Of a stretch of 64,000 bases of DNA, positions 21,197-30,506 are shown piece by piece (the first letter of the stretch is position 1; the number at the start of each line of letters is the position of its first letter). The translations under genes were made by a program, and so were the position numbers. Source of the DNA: Calditrichia bacterium (GTDB taxonomy: Bacteria > Calditrichota > Calditrichia > RBG-13-44-9 > J075). The DNA lies in assembly GCA_028284905.1 (NCBI GenBank), contig JANQQU010000043.1, positions 411,526 to 475,525 of the forward strand, written 5' to 3'. The notes under the pieces are model-generated. The model did no database searches, was not told the DNA's origin, and was given only the letters and a program-made list of their open reading frames with translations.

Positions 21197-22963
21197 TTAT
21201 TCCGGAAGAGATAATTTTGCCTGAATAAACTCGTTGATGATGCCTTCGAGTACATCCAACGGAATTGCCCCGTTTTCAAGGATTTTATCATGGAATTCCC
21301 GAATGTCAAAACGATCGCCGAGCGAATTCTCGCAACGCAAACGCAACTCTTTTATCTTTAACTCGCCAATTTTATAAGCAAGCGCCTGTCCCGGCCAGAC
21401 GATGTAGCGATCAACTTCATTGGAGATGTCATGTTCGGTTTTCGCTGTATTCTCTTTCATAAAGTCAATCGCCTGCTGGCGGGTCCACTGAAAATAATGC
21501 ATGCCGGTATCGACGACCAGCCGACAGGCGCGCCACATCTCGTAAGTCAATTGCCCAAACTTGGAATAAGGATCCTGATACAGGCCCAGGGTTTCTCCCA
21601 GGCTTTCTGAATACAATGCCCATCCTTCCACAAAAGCCGTGGAGTTGCCGCGTTGCCGGAAAGTCGGCACATTCTCCAACTCCATCGCCAGGGCGATCTG
21701 CAGGTGATGTCCCGGCATCGCTTCGTGGATTGCTAATGCTTCCATCTCATACTTGGGGCGGGTTTCCAGTTTGTAAGTATTCGCATAAAAATAGCCGGCC
21801 CGTTTACCATCGGCTGAAGGCCGATTATAATAGCCGGTATAGGTAGTCGGCGCTTCAAATGCCGGTATTTCCCGAACCCCGTAAGGTGTGCGTGGCAGTT
21901 TGCCGAATAGTGCAGCTAGCTCCGGGTCAATACGTTTGCAAATATCCCGATAGCCCATTAGCAGATCCTCAGCCTTTGTATAGTAAAATTGTGGATCTGT
22001 GCGCAGGAAATAGAGGAAATCCTGAAAGCTGCCTTCAAAGTTCAGAGAAGAAATGATTGCTGCCATTTCGCCGCGAATTCTGGCGACTTCCTTTTTACCA
22101 ATCTCATGAACTTCGGTGGGGGAGAGGGAGGTTGTTGTATAAAAGGCAACCCGATTCTCATAAAACGCCTTCCCATTGGGAAACTGCCAGGCGCCAGCCT
22201 TTGCATATGCTGCCGGGTAATAGGTGTCAACAAAATAGCGATGCAGTTTTTTGAAAGCAGGGATAAAATGAGTTTCTAATGCATTTCTCCCCTGGGTAAT
22301 CAATTGCTCGCGAGTTTCCTCATCGATTCTATCCGGAAAATTTAAAAAAGGGTGAAAGTATCTCAGGGAATCGGTGGGGCCGGCATACTGCGCCTCGATT
22401 TGTGCAGCCACGCCACGCAAGGGCATCTGAGTATGCATCCAGCCGGTTTTTCTGCCGGCTTCCATCAAGTCGATAATCTCGTTGAGATAGCGCGGCACTG
22501 CAGCAAGCCGCTTGATGTAAGCGTCATAGTCTTTTTCAGTTTCGAAGGGAGTTATAGAAACAAGGCCAGGAAAACTCAACTGAGGGCCTCCCAATTGATC
22601 TATCGGGAGTAAATGTTCAAAAAATTCAGCGTCTGCAACCGCAATACGAAAGTTTCTGCTAAAAAGATCATAATTTAACTGATCCACCGGAGGGAGATCA
22701 TCCCGTTTGATTTCTGAAAGTTTGTTGAGCATCTCTTTGTTGTAAGCCTGGCGTGCAGCAATAGCGGTAGGGCGATAATCCGTCAATCGGTGATTTGAAG
22801 TTTTAATACCCCGATAAGTAGCCCTTTCCGGGTATTCTGCCAGTAGATAGGATTCGTGGCTTTCGAATAATTCATGTAAGGTTTTTTGAGAAGGGGAAGG
22901 CTGTGCGACGGCAAATTTTAGAGTGAAAAGTAATATTGCAATAATGAATACCAGATGCTTCAT
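21197..22963 (-). CDS. DUF885 family exported zinc-peptidase-like protein
   Basis: This 588-residue protein has a cleavable signal peptide (residues 1-20, ends FAVAQ), so it is periplasmic or outside the cell. The HEAMPGHH motif at residues 413-420 is the zinc-binding HExxxxH-type signature of the DUF885 family. That family has gluzincin-like folds and includes putative carboxypeptidases and dipeptidases. Other family features are the RGIKTSNHRLTDY start and the WALYSE helix about 35 residues after the zinc motif, where the third ligand Glu lies. The length is normal for the family. It stands alone: the next gene upstream is divergent and the downstream gene is convergent. Substrate is unknown; peptide turnover is the likely role. 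Confidence 0.88.
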   Translation of the reverse strand: MKHLVFIIAILLFTLKFAVAQPSPSQKTLHELFESHESYLLAEYPERATYRGIKTSNHRLTDYRPTAIAARQAYNKEMLNKLSEIKRDDLPPVDQLNYDLFSRNFRIAVADAEFFEHLLPIDQLGGPQLSFPGLVSITPFETEKDYDAYIKRLAAVPRYLNEIIDLMEAGRKTGWMHTQMPLRGVAAQIEAQYAGPTDSLRYFHPFLNFPDRIDEETREQLITQGRNALETHFIPAFKKLHRYFVDTYYPAAYAKAGAWQFPNGKAFYENRVAFYTTTSLSPTEVHEIGKKEVARIRGEMAAIISSLNFEGSFQDFLYFLRTDPQFYYTKAEDLLMGYRDICKRIDPELAALFGKLPRTPYGVREIPAFEAPTTYTGYYNRPSADGKRAGYFYANTYKLETRPKYEMEALAIHEAMPGHHLQIALAMELENVPTFRQRGNSTAFVEGWALYSESLGETLGLYQDPYSKFGQLTYEMWRACRLVVDTGMHYFQWTRQQAIDFMKENTAKTEHDISNEVDRYIVWPGQALAYKIGELKIKELRLRCENSLGDRFDIREFHDKILENGAIPLDVLEGIINEFIQAKLSLPE

Positions 22964-23053
22964 AAATTCTCCTGTGGATATGTCCTTTGCTTTTAGTAAA
23001 ATACTGTTTATTTTTGAAATAGGAAATTAGTTAAGCGAATATTTTGGGAATGT

Positions 23054-23881
23054 ATGGATAAGGGCGCGGAAAAGAGCAGATACCAGGGGTGGCGGCTGCG
23101 AACGCATGAAATTATTTTTGAAGCGGAGACACCCGCAGGTAAAACATTTGACCTGATGCTAATCACCGTCATTCTGTTGAGCGTTGTCGTCGTGATGATG
23201 GAAAGCACTGCCTTAATGCGCGATAATTTCGGGGAAATACTGCGCATTCTGGAATGGGGCTTCACCATACTTTTCACCATTGAATATTTTCTCCGACTGA
23301 CAACTGTTGGCAGACCATGGTTGTATGCCCGGAGTTTTTACGGGCTTGTCGATCTGCTTTCAATTATTCCCACCTATTTAAGCCTGATAGTACCGGGCAG
23401 CCAATATCTGCTGGTTATTCGGACCCTGCGAATTCTGCGGGTTTTTCGCATTTTGCGCCTGGTGCGTTATATGACCGAAGCGAGTTTGCTCTACCGGGCT
23501 ATTTATGCCAGCCGGCGAAAAATATTTGTTTTTTTGTATGGAGTAATGATTCTGGTAATCATCGTCGGATCGTTGATGTATGTTGTTGAGGGGGAAGAAA
23601 ACGGGTTTACCAGCATTCCGAGAAGTATCTACTGGGCAGTGGTTACGCTAACGACTGTTGGCTATGGCGATATTGCCCCGCAAACCATCCCCGGGCAACT
23701 TCTCGCTGTTATTGTCATGATTATGGGGTATGGGATTATTGCTGTGCCAACCGGGATTGTAACATCGGAACTCTCGCAGATGTCCCCACAAACGTTCAAT
23801 ACAAAAACTTGCCATAACTGCAGTGCTGAGGGGCATGACAAGGATGCTGTCTACTGTAAGTTCTGTGGCGAAAAAGTCTAG
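23054..23881 (+). CDS. Voltage-gated potassium channel with C-terminal zinc ribbon
   Basis: This 275-residue inner-membrane channel has the six-helix voltage-gated layout. S1 begins near residue 33, and the Arg-rich S4 reads RTLRILRVFRILRLVR (about 122-137). The pore has the K+ selectivity filter TVGYG at residues 201-205, followed by S6 (about 213-235). After S6 come two Cys pairs (CHNC and CKFC, about residues 253-271), a small zinc-ribbon-like module also seen in some bacterial Kv-type channels. Potassium flux for membrane potential or osmotic control is the expected role. Its stop is 36 bases before the next lipoprotein start on the same strand; whether they are co-transcribed is uncertain. 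Confidence 0.92.
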   Translation: MDKGAEKSRYQGWRLRTHEIIFEAETPAGKTFDLMLITVILLSVVVVMMESTALMRDNFGEILRILEWGFTILFTIEYFLRLTTVGRPWLYARSFYGLVDLLSIIPTYLSLIVPGSQYLLVIRTLRILRVFRILRLVRYMTEASLLYRAIYASRRKIFVFLYGVMILVIIVGSLMYVVEGEENGFTSIPRSIYWAVVTLTTVGYGDIAPQTIPGQLLAVIVMIMGYGIIAVPTGIVTSELSQMSPQTFNTKTCHNCSAEGHDKDAVYCKFCGEKV

Positions 23882-23916
23882 AATAATTGCTTGTTTCTTT
23901 GGGAAAAGAGATGTTT

Positions 23917-25425
23917 ATGAACGAATACATTGTGAAAAAGATAAAGCTGACCGGTTTGTTGGCCTTTATCTTTTTAGTTAGCCTTTCCAGTTGCAATGCG
24001 CCGCAACTGGGAAAATCCTTCTTTGTTGCTCGTTTCAAGATGGATGGCCGCCTGGATAAATCTTTCCAAAACGAAGGTGTTGCTTTTGCTGCTTTCGATG
24101 AAGGCAGTGCCTTTGGGAATATTGGTTCTGCGCCGGGAAATGGTTCCGCAGCAATGGCACATGCCGTAACGATCGATAAAAATATGCGTGTTGTCGCAGC
24201 GGGGTGCGCAAATGTGAAGGGGCGGAACCAAATTGCCCTGGCCCGCTTCGAAGAAAAAGATGGCGCTTTGGATGGCAATTTTGGCATTGGAGGCCGCAGT
24301 CTCTCTGGGTATGATCTGGGCGAATTCTGTGAGGCACGGGCGCTGACAATTGATTTTCAGAATCGGATTTTGACCGCCGGATTCGTTCAAAAAAGTGAAG
24401 GGCCGGATTATTCCGATCTCGCCATTGTTTGTTACACGGAAGATGGTAAAGTGGATAGCAGCTTTGGGTATGAAGGCACTATCATAACCAACTTTTGGAA
24501 AGTCCGGGACGAGTATGCTTATGCGATTGGCTTAAGTGCCGACCAGAAAGTCGTGGTTGCCGGTGTCGGCTACGAAGATGAAGATATGGCCCAGCTGGTT
24601 GCCGCCCGCTATACCCGCGATGGGGACCTGGATCGGAGCTATGGCCATAGCGGCCGGGTGGTAACGGAGTTTACCCGCGATCTTAGCCCGGAACTCTATG
24701 ATATGGCTATTGACAGAAGTGGCCGGATTATTGCCGCCGGCAGAGCGTTTTTGAATAATAAAGGGCAATTTGCGATGATTCGTTATGATTCCGAAGGGCA
24801 ACGGGATCGCACATTTGGCCTCAATGGTGTGGCGACCATAAATATGTCCGGCGCCGGAACAGAACGAGCGGCCGCAGTGGCGGTTTATCCCGACGGACGA
24901 ATTGTTGTTGCCGGTGAATCCGATGCAGATGCCGGTGGGGGAGGATTGGTGTTAGTGCGTTTTTTAAGCAATGGCCGTCCGGATCGTTCTTTCGGCGGAA
25001 AGGGATATGTCCGTGTCGATATTCCCCCTTCACGAAGCGAAACAGTTAGCGACGTTGCCCTGGATTTAAGCGGAAGGGTTGTGGTCATCGGTAGAGCGAC
25101 CATGAAAGATGGCCAAAACAAAATTTTGCTGATGCGTCATCATTTTGATGGCAAACCGGATGAATCCCTCGGTGGCCGCGGATTTATATTAACTGGTATT
25201 CCCGGTGCGTCCGATCAGGAAGCCCGCTCATTGTCCGTCGATCCTTTTGGGAATATCATTGTTGCCGGCTGGGCGGATTTTAATGTCCGGGAAGGTGAGG
25301 ATGCACCGGAAAATAATCAACGCCCGATTACCAAGCCATCAACACCGACGATTGAGGATGACCCGCCGGCTGAAAATGAAACTGATGATGAGTCTACAGG
25401 CAGCAATGGTGACCAGGGGAATTAA
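23917..25425 (+). CDS. Delta-60 repeat lipoprotein
   Basis: A roughly 500-residue lipoprotein. I chose ATG 23917 because GGGAAAAGAG lies about 7 bases upstream and it gives a clean signal with lipobox LSSC. ATG 23911 and TTG 23887 are alternatives. The mature part is a tandem array of roughly 60-residue beta-propeller-like delta-60 repeats with cores such as DGRLDKSF, DGALDGNFG, DGDLDRSYG and NGRPDRSFGG. The C-terminus is an acidic Pro-rich tail (DDPPAENETDDESTG). Function is unknown; proteins of this type are usually cell-surface. Its 3' end overlaps the convergent small gene by 4 bases. Confidence 0.85.
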   Translation: MNEYIVKKIKLTGLLAFIFLVSLSSCNAPQLGKSFFVARFKMDGRLDKSFQNEGVAFAAFDEGSAFGNIGSAPGNGSAAMAHAVTIDKNMRVVAAGCANVKGRNQIALARFEEKDGALDGNFGIGGRSLSGYDLGEFCEARALTIDFQNRILTAGFVQKSEGPDYSDLAIVCYTEDGKVDSSFGYEGTIITNFWKVRDEYAYAIGLSADQKVVVAGVGYEDEDMAQLVAARYTRDGDLDRSYGHSGRVVTEFTRDLSPELYDMAIDRSGRIIAAGRAFLNNKGQFAMIRYDSEGQRDRTFGLNGVATINMSGAGTERAAAVAVYPDGRIVVAGESDADAGGGGLVLVRFLSNGRPDRSFGGKGYVRVDIPPSRSETVSDVALDLSGRVVVIGRATMKDGQNKILLMRHHFDGKPDESLGGRGFILTGIPGASDQEARSLSVDPFGNIIVAGWADFNVREGEDAPENNQRPITKPSTPTIEDDPPAENETDDESTGSNGDQGN

Positions 25426-25625
25426 GGCCGGGACAATTTCTTGCGGATTTCACTGAAGTCTATGGCTGGCGCCTGCGGTTCTTCGACGACCGAATTAAAC
25501 ATGCGGTTTAATGCCTGAGTAACAATTTCACCCGGCGTCGTGCTATAAGCCATCGCATATCGTTCCAATTGATCGATAACGGCCGGGGACAATTTAATCT
25601 TCACTTCCTGCAATACATCTTCCAT
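25422..25625 (-). CDS. Small ribbon-helix-helix-like protein
   Basis: This 67-residue protein begins EVKIKLSPAVIDQLERYA, a beta-strand then helix pattern typical of ribbon-helix-helix (CopG/Arc-like) DNA-binding proteins, followed by a second helix (TPGEIVTQALNRMF). A strong GGAGGAG Shine-Dalgarno sits about 5 bases before the ATG. No toxin partner lies next to it, so it is more likely a solitary regulator than an antitoxin, though a degraded toxin-antitoxin pair cannot be excluded. Its stop overlaps the stop of the convergent lipoprotein gene by 4 bases. Confidence 0.72.
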   Translation of the reverse strand: MEDVLQEVKIKLSPAVIDQLERYAMAYSTTPGEIVTQALNRMFNSVVEEPQAPAIDFSEIRKKLSRP

Positions 25626-25696
25626 ATCTCCTCCAATGATCTTTCAGAAAAGAAGATACCATTATAAACCGGGATATTCAATTTGTTTACCGAATT

Positions 25697-25736
25697 ATAC
25701 TCACTATGAGCACAGATGAACACTCATAGTGAGTAT
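25697..25736 (-). terminator. Hairpin terminator after the isomerase gene
   Basis: A perfect 14-bp stem (25697-25710 with 25723-25736) with a 12-nt loop lies 26 bases beyond the stop of the last gene of the long - strand array. The following T tract is short, so intrinsic strength is uncertain. Confidence 0.6.
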
Positions 25737-25762
25737 TAAAATATGAAGGTTAGACAAGTATT

Positions 25763-26620
25763 TCAGAAACGAAGTTTTTCGAGGTAGTTGTAACAATTTT
25801 TCACTGTCGCAACCGGATCTTCGGGATTGTCATATTCAGCAATGTAATGCTTTAAGCCAGCTTGTTCGGATTTTGCGAATATCTCGGCAAAATCGATGAC
25901 GCCGGCACCAACATCAACCATATTACCTTCTGCGTCCATATCTTTAACATGGCAAAGTGGGAAACGGCCGGGATGTTTCTCAAAATAAGCCAAAGCATCA
26001 TGGCCGGCTTTGCGAATCCAGTACAAATCAAGCTCTATCTTTACTTTGTCTGCATCGGTTTGGGCAAGTATCAAATCCATTGGCAAGGCGCCGTCTTCCA
26101 GCGGAAAAAATTCAAAATCATGATTATGGTAAGCGAGTTGGATGCCGGCTTTCTGGCAGGCTTCGCCGGCTTCATTCAGAGAAGCTATTAATGCTTTGTA
26201 ACCATCGGCAGTACGCTGGTCCTCGGATAACCATGGACATACCATAAACTTTTGCCCCATCGTTGCCGCATTTTCTATTTCTTCAGAGAGGTTGTTCCGC
26301 AAACGATCTATTGAAACATGAACCGATGGAGACGTGACGCCAAGATCATCGATCATTTTTCTAACATCCGCCGGTGTATTACCAAAATAATCATGAAACT
26401 CCAATTCCTTGTACCCTGCTTTCGCTACTGTCGAGAGAATCCCCTGGAAATCCTTTTCCAGTAAAAAACGAATGGAATATAGTTGGAAACCGATTTTGGC
26501 AAGCTGCCTTTCAGGATTACCCATAGCTTCATTTTCTCCCGCTTTATTTTCCGCACAGGAAAGTAGTAAGCCACCGAAAATACTTCCTGCCGAAATTTTC
26601 ATAAAAGTTCTTCTGTCCAT
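25763..26620 (-). CDS. Sugar phosphate isomerase/epimerase-like TIM-barrel protein, Tat-exported
   Basis: This 285-residue protein has a twin-arginine leader (DRRTFMK) whose hydrophobic stretch ends in LLLSC, a lipobox, so it is probably a Tat-exported lipoprotein. The mature part is a xylose isomerase/AP-endonuclease-2-type TIM barrel. Visible barrel motifs are GYKELEFHD, YHNHDFEF, ELDLYWIRKAG and CHVKDMD, which place metal-binding His, Glu and Asp at strand ends. The family isomerises or epimerises sugars and keto-sugars. It is the last gene of the - strand array, 16 bases after the GMC oxidoreductase, so it probably acts on the same oxidised sugar in the periplasm. Exact substrate is unknown. 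Confidence 0.88.
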   Translation of the reverse strand: MDRRTFMKISAGSIFGGLLLSCAENKAGENEAMGNPERQLAKIGFQLYSIRFLLEKDFQGILSTVAKAGYKELEFHDYFGNTPADVRKMIDDLGVTSPSVHVSIDRLRNNLSEEIENAATMGQKFMVCPWLSEDQRTADGYKALIASLNEAGEACQKAGIQLAYHNHDFEFFPLEDGALPMDLILAQTDADKVKIELDLYWIRKAGHDALAYFEKHPGRFPLCHVKDMDAEGNMVDVGAGVIDFAEIFAKSEQAGLKHYIAEYDNPEDPVATVKNCYNYLEKLRF

Positions 26621-26636
26621 TTTAGGTTAACTCCTC

Positions 26637-28346
26637 TTAGACTAAATTCATCTTCTTCATTTCGTTATAAGCAAAATCACAGGCGCGTGCTGTTAAAGCC
26701 ATGTAAGTTATTGATGGGTTTTGGCAAGCTGAGGATGCCATTACCGAGCCATCAGTGATAAACAGATTGGAAACATCATGCGTCTGGCAATTGCCATTTA
26801 CAACCGATGTTTTCGGGTCCCGACCCATGCGGGCGGTGCCCATTTCGTGGATGCCTAACCCCGGAGGATTTTCATTTTCGTAAGTCTCGATTGATTTTGC
26901 GCCGGCAGCATCGAGCATTTCTGCGGCGGTTATCTGCATGTCTTTCCGGAGTTTAATCTCGTTCTCACCCCAGGTGCAGTTAATCTTCAGCACCGGCATG
27001 CCCCAGGCATCGAGTGTGTCGGGATCGAGCTCAACATGGTTGTCGTATCGTGGCAAACATTCTCCAAAGCCCTGAAAACGCATCTTCCAGGGACCGGGAT
27101 TCCGCAGTTGGCCTTTCAAGTCTGTACCGAGGGCTGCTGTTTCCAGACCACGCGTCCACCCTTTTCGTTCTGCGCTGCCCTGAAAACCATATCCGCGCAG
27201 GAAGTCAGGATGCTGATCATTTACATTCCGAAACCGGGGGACATAAATGCCATTGGGGCGATAACCGTAATAGTATTTATCTTCGTAACCCTCCACAAGC
27301 CCTTCAGCACCGGCTTTAAAAGGATGGTCCATAAGATAATGCCCGACCGCACCACTGGTGTTGGCGATACCGTTCGGGAATTCTGGGGAAGTTGAATTCA
27401 GGAGAATCTTCGCTGTGCCGAGGGTTGATGCACAAAGGAAAACGATCTTCCCATGAAATTCGATAACCTCTTTGGTTACGGCATCGATTACCCGCACCCC
27501 ACTGGCGCGCTTACGAGTGGGGTCATAAATAACACTGTGTACGATACTGTTTGGGCGAAGGGTCATATTGCCGGTGTTTGCAGCTGCTGGCAGTGTAGAG
27601 CTAAGACTGCTGAAATATGAGCCGGTGGAGCACCCGCGATGGCAGGGGCCACAGTAGTGGCAAGCTGCCCGGCCATTGTGCGCCTGGGTTAAGATTGCAA
27701 CCCGGCCGATGGTCATTCTTCTGTCTGTAAATTTCTTCTCAAGGCTGTCACGAACATGCTCTTCCACGCAATTCATTGGCATGGCAGGCAGAAACTGCCC
27801 GTCCGGCAACTGAGGGTATCCTTCTTTTTTGCCACTGATACCGACAAACTTTTCCACATAATCATACCATGGGGCAATATCTTTATAACGAATCGGCCAA
27901 TCGACACCGTGGCCATCTTTTGCATTCGCTTCAAAATCCATTTCACTCCAGCGATAAACCTGGCGTCCCCACATGATCGAACGACCTCCGACGTGATATC
28001 CGCGAATCCAGGTAAATGGTTTGTCGGGATCTGTAGAATACGGATCTTCTTTGTCGTTAACAAAGTAATGTTGAGTTGCCTCGCCAAAGGCATAACACTG
28101 GCTCTGGACTTCATATTCCTTCTCATACAGCTTTTGATCGCCCAGGCCGCGGTATTTAAATTCCCAGTCCGGCGTATGTTCGTAGTAATAATCTTTAACG
28201 TGTTCGAGGTTCTTGCCACGTTCCAAAACCAGGGTCTTAAAGCCCTTCTCGCAAAGCTCTTTGGCAGCCCATCCCCCGGAAATCCCTGAGCCGACGACAA
28301 TCGCATCATATTCATCCTGAGGGGTAGATACATAAACATTTTTCAT
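26637..28346 (-). CDS. GMC family FAD-dependent sugar/alcohol oxidoreductase
   Basis: This 569-residue flavoprotein has an ADP-binding GSGISG motif at residues 19-24 and the C-terminal GMC domain (MGTARMGRDP, then a FITDGSVMASSACQNPS stretch holding the conserved active-site region). A Cys-rich patch, CHYCGPCHRGC, lies in the middle. There is no clear leader of its own. In gluconate dehydrogenase-type complexes the flavoprotein is carried across the membrane by the Tat-signal subunit 3, and such a gene is directly upstream (51 bases). It likely oxidises a sugar or sugar acid. The usual cytochrome c subunit is absent nearby; the haem-containing PQQ enzyme at 36407-38548 is a separate system. 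AAGGAAA supports the start. Confidence 0.9.
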   Translation of the reverse strand: MKNVYVSTPQDEYDAIVVGSGISGGWAAKELCEKGFKTLVLERGKNLEHVKDYYYEHTPDWEFKYRGLGDQKLYEKEYEVQSQCYAFGEATQHYFVNDKEDPYSTDPDKPFTWIRGYHVGGRSIMWGRQVYRWSEMDFEANAKDGHGVDWPIRYKDIAPWYDYVEKFVGISGKKEGYPQLPDGQFLPAMPMNCVEEHVRDSLEKKFTDRRMTIGRVAILTQAHNGRAACHYCGPCHRGCSTGSYFSSLSSTLPAAANTGNMTLRPNSIVHSVIYDPTRKRASGVRVIDAVTKEVIEFHGKIVFLCASTLGTAKILLNSTSPEFPNGIANTSGAVGHYLMDHPFKAGAEGLVEGYEDKYYYGYRPNGIYVPRFRNVNDQHPDFLRGYGFQGSAERKGWTRGLETAALGTDLKGQLRNPGPWKMRFQGFGECLPRYDNHVELDPDTLDAWGMPVLKINCTWGENEIKLRKDMQITAAEMLDAAGAKSIETYENENPPGLGIHEMGTARMGRDPKTSVVNGNCQTHDVSNLFITDGSVMASSACQNPSITYMALTARACDFAYNEMKKMNLV

Positions 28347-28397
28347 GCGAATTTCCTTTTAAGCAGTTGTTGTCAAAGTGGTTGATAGAATTTTGAA

Positions 28398-28964
28398 TTA
28401 AACCCAGGTGCGGCCAACATCTTCCACAGGCACGCAACCATCGTAGTAAATCGGGACGGGCTTATATCTTAATTCCTGAGTTGCACCGGCTTCAGATGTG
28501 TAATACCCGACTAATGTCATCTCCTTGATTATCGCGAAGAATGGTAAATCTTCAACGTCGTTTAGCCTTGCTTCCACACCTTCTTTATCCAATTTTGTCA
28601 GCAACTCCGACTGCTGCTTATTGTCCATTTCCAGAAACGGTTTGCCGTAATTTTTCTGACACAGTTCGCTAAATTGTGTAAAACCTGCCAAAAATCTGAT
28701 TCGATCTTCATCCTCTGCCCAATCACTGAGGATCATGTCGATAAAACGATTGACTCGTACGTCATTTGCACCAGGCGTTTCTGTGCGGGGAATAATCATA
28801 TCAGTGATGACTTGAATAATTTCATCCTGGGTTTTTGTCAGCGTGCGCGGGTCCCAGGGGGCTTCCGACGGCTCACAACCGCTCAGAACAGCATTGACGA
28901 GGGGGAGCGATACGGTGCCACCGAGCAAAACGCCTATTCGCTTCAAGGCTTCTCTACGATCCAT
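28398..28964 (-). CDS. Gluconate 2-dehydrogenase subunit 3-like protein, Tat signal
   Basis: This 188-residue protein carries a twin-arginine leader (DRREALKRIG) ending in a VLSGC lipobox. The mature domain matches the gluconate 2-dehydrogenase subunit 3 family: an IPRTETPGAND motif, FIDMIL, and a C-terminal EMTLVGYYTSEAGATQEL pattern. In known complexes this small subunit pairs with the GMC flavoprotein and supplies the export signal for it. The GMC gene follows at once on the same strand, which supports that pairing. AAGGA lies 6-8 bases before the ATG. Confidence 0.9.
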   Translation of the reverse strand: MDRREALKRIGVLLGGTVSLPLVNAVLSGCEPSEAPWDPRTLTKTQDEIIQVITDMIIPRTETPGANDVRVNRFIDMILSDWAEDEDRIRFLAGFTQFSELCQKNYGKPFLEMDNKQQSELLTKLDKEGVEARLNDVEDLPFFAIIKEMTLVGYYTSEAGATQELRYKPVPIYYDGCVPVEDVGRTWV

Positions 28965-29020
28965 AGTTAATCCTTAAATTGTTTAAAATGTTGGTGATAT
29001 GATAAATTGTTTGTTTAAGA

Positions 29021-30475
29021 CTACTTCGTCTCTGGTTTACGGTAATGGAGCGCGGCGAAAAGTGCACAGAGAATAAGCGATGGAATCAATAAATAGCGCA
29101 TCGATATACGACCGCCATGTAAATCCGCAGGACCGATCAATTCGTTTGCTTCCTCGACAAAATCTACATCCAGGCCGGTATTGGCTATGGCACGAACTGC
29201 CCTGGCTGTTTGAATGATTGGCAGCATTCGTGTTTCGTCGTAGAATTGAATGGATTTGTCAGAAATGTCTGCCGCGTATTTAAGATCCCAGCGGCTGCCA
29301 CCCTGGGCGATCATTGCGTGGGGATAAACTCGTTCCAGATATACTTCGAACAGAACTTTCGTGCGCTTGCTGGAAAGTTTTTCGTGTGCATGATAATCAG
29401 AAATATCACTCATGATAGGCGCAGCTAATAAACCAGCGACTAATAGTCCTGTAGCGCCCATTAGTCCCAGGCCGAGAGCGCCGCTTTTGGGAATTCTCTC
29501 CGAAACCACTCCAAGCAGGGTTGGCCAGAGATAGGAAGCCCCAATAGCAAAAACGGTGGCAAAGAATAAGGCGAGAAAGCCACTGTTGCTATAGCTTAGC
29601 CCAAGAAAAGCAAATGATGAAATTATTGCGGAAATGAGAAGTAGTCCGATAGAGGAAAAGCGTTGAAGCGCATTGCCGGCTTTAAAACGCATCAGGGCGA
29701 AGATGCCGCTAATCCAGATGAGAGATAAAATTGTCGGAATGCCGCCATTGTCGAGGACTTTTGGTAGCCATTGATCCGGGCCGCTTTCCAGTGATGCCGC
29801 CAGTGCCATCGCAAATAATAATGTCAGCATTAGTGGGGTTAGAAATGCTGCACTAAGCATTGTTTTGAAGGAATTCTCCGAATGTCCACTGTCGGGACCC
29901 GGGAAAGCTTGATTGAAAAGTAAAATGCCATAAATCATCACTGGAATGAGTATTACCCCAACCTTGATTTGCCAGGACCCTGAACCTGACAGGTCTAATA
30001 TGTAGGTCGCTAATCCGCCGATGGCAATACCAATGGGAATCCAGGCATGCAGATGATTGAGTTTTGTCGTCTTGTTCTCCGGATATAATGCAACAATCAG
30101 TGGATTGCTCGCTGCTTTAACGAGACCGGATGCCATTGCGATAATTAAAATACCTGCAACAAACTGAGGATATTCACTGGCCGAAATAGTAATGCCGATA
30201 CCTATCAAGTGTGATAGAAGTGCCGCCCGAAGAAGGAAACGCATTCCAGGTTTCTCGCACATTGCTGAAAAAACCAATTGAGAGGCAGCGAAGGTGATCA
30301 GGGCAGCAGCACTTAGCCATTCAATCTGTGCGATGCTAAGCTGGAAATGGTTTTTAATATCCGGCAGCACTACTGCGATGATTGCAACAGATATCGCTGT
30401 CGTTAGCATTGCCATGCCGCTTCCCAGAAACAAACGGCTGGCAGTTTGTTTTTTCTCAGTGATGATGTCAGTCAA
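29021..30475 (-). CDS. MFS transporter, probably sugar-related
   Basis: This is a 12-helix major facilitator-type permease. It opens with a hydrophobic helix around AMLTTAISVAIIAVVLP and has a regular series of helices to the end. A long soluble insert of roughly 110 residues (starting DYHAHEKLSSKR) lies between the last two helices and probably faces the periplasm. I prefer the TTG start at 30475, which has AAGGACA upstream and lies 31 bases after the lacI stop. A longer TTG start at 30544 would overlap lacI by 38 bases. The gene is downstream of a LacI regulator and upstream of sugar-oxidising enzymes, so a sugar or sugar-acid substrate is likely but not proven. Confidence 0.8.
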   Translation of the reverse strand: MTDIITEKKQTASRLFLGSGMAMLTTAISVAIIAVVLPDIKNHFQLSIAQIEWLSAAALITFAASQLVFSAMCEKPGMRFLLRAALLSHLIGIGITISASEYPQFVAGILIIAMASGLVKAASNPLIVALYPENKTTKLNHLHAWIPIGIAIGGLATYILDLSGSGSWQIKVGVILIPVMIYGILLFNQAFPGPDSGHSENSFKTMLSAAFLTPLMLTLLFAMALAASLESGPDQWLPKVLDNGGIPTILSLIWISGIFALMRFKAGNALQRFSSIGLLLISAIISSFAFLGLSYSNSGFLALFFATVFAIGASYLWPTLLGVVSERIPKSGALGLGLMGATGLLVAGLLAAPIMSDISDYHAHEKLSSKRTKVLFEVYLERVYPHAMIAQGGSRWDLKYAADISDKSIQFYDETRMLPIIQTARAVRAIANTGLDVDFVEEANELIGPADLHGGRISMRYLLIPSLILCALFAALHYRKPETK

Positions 30476-30506
30476 AGAGCTTGTCCTTATACTTAAACCT
30501 TGGTTT

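Noticed and set aside
25422..25625. Antitoxin of a toxin-antitoxin pair
   Set aside because: No toxin-like gene is adjacent; upstream is a terminator hairpin and downstream a convergent lipoprotein gene.
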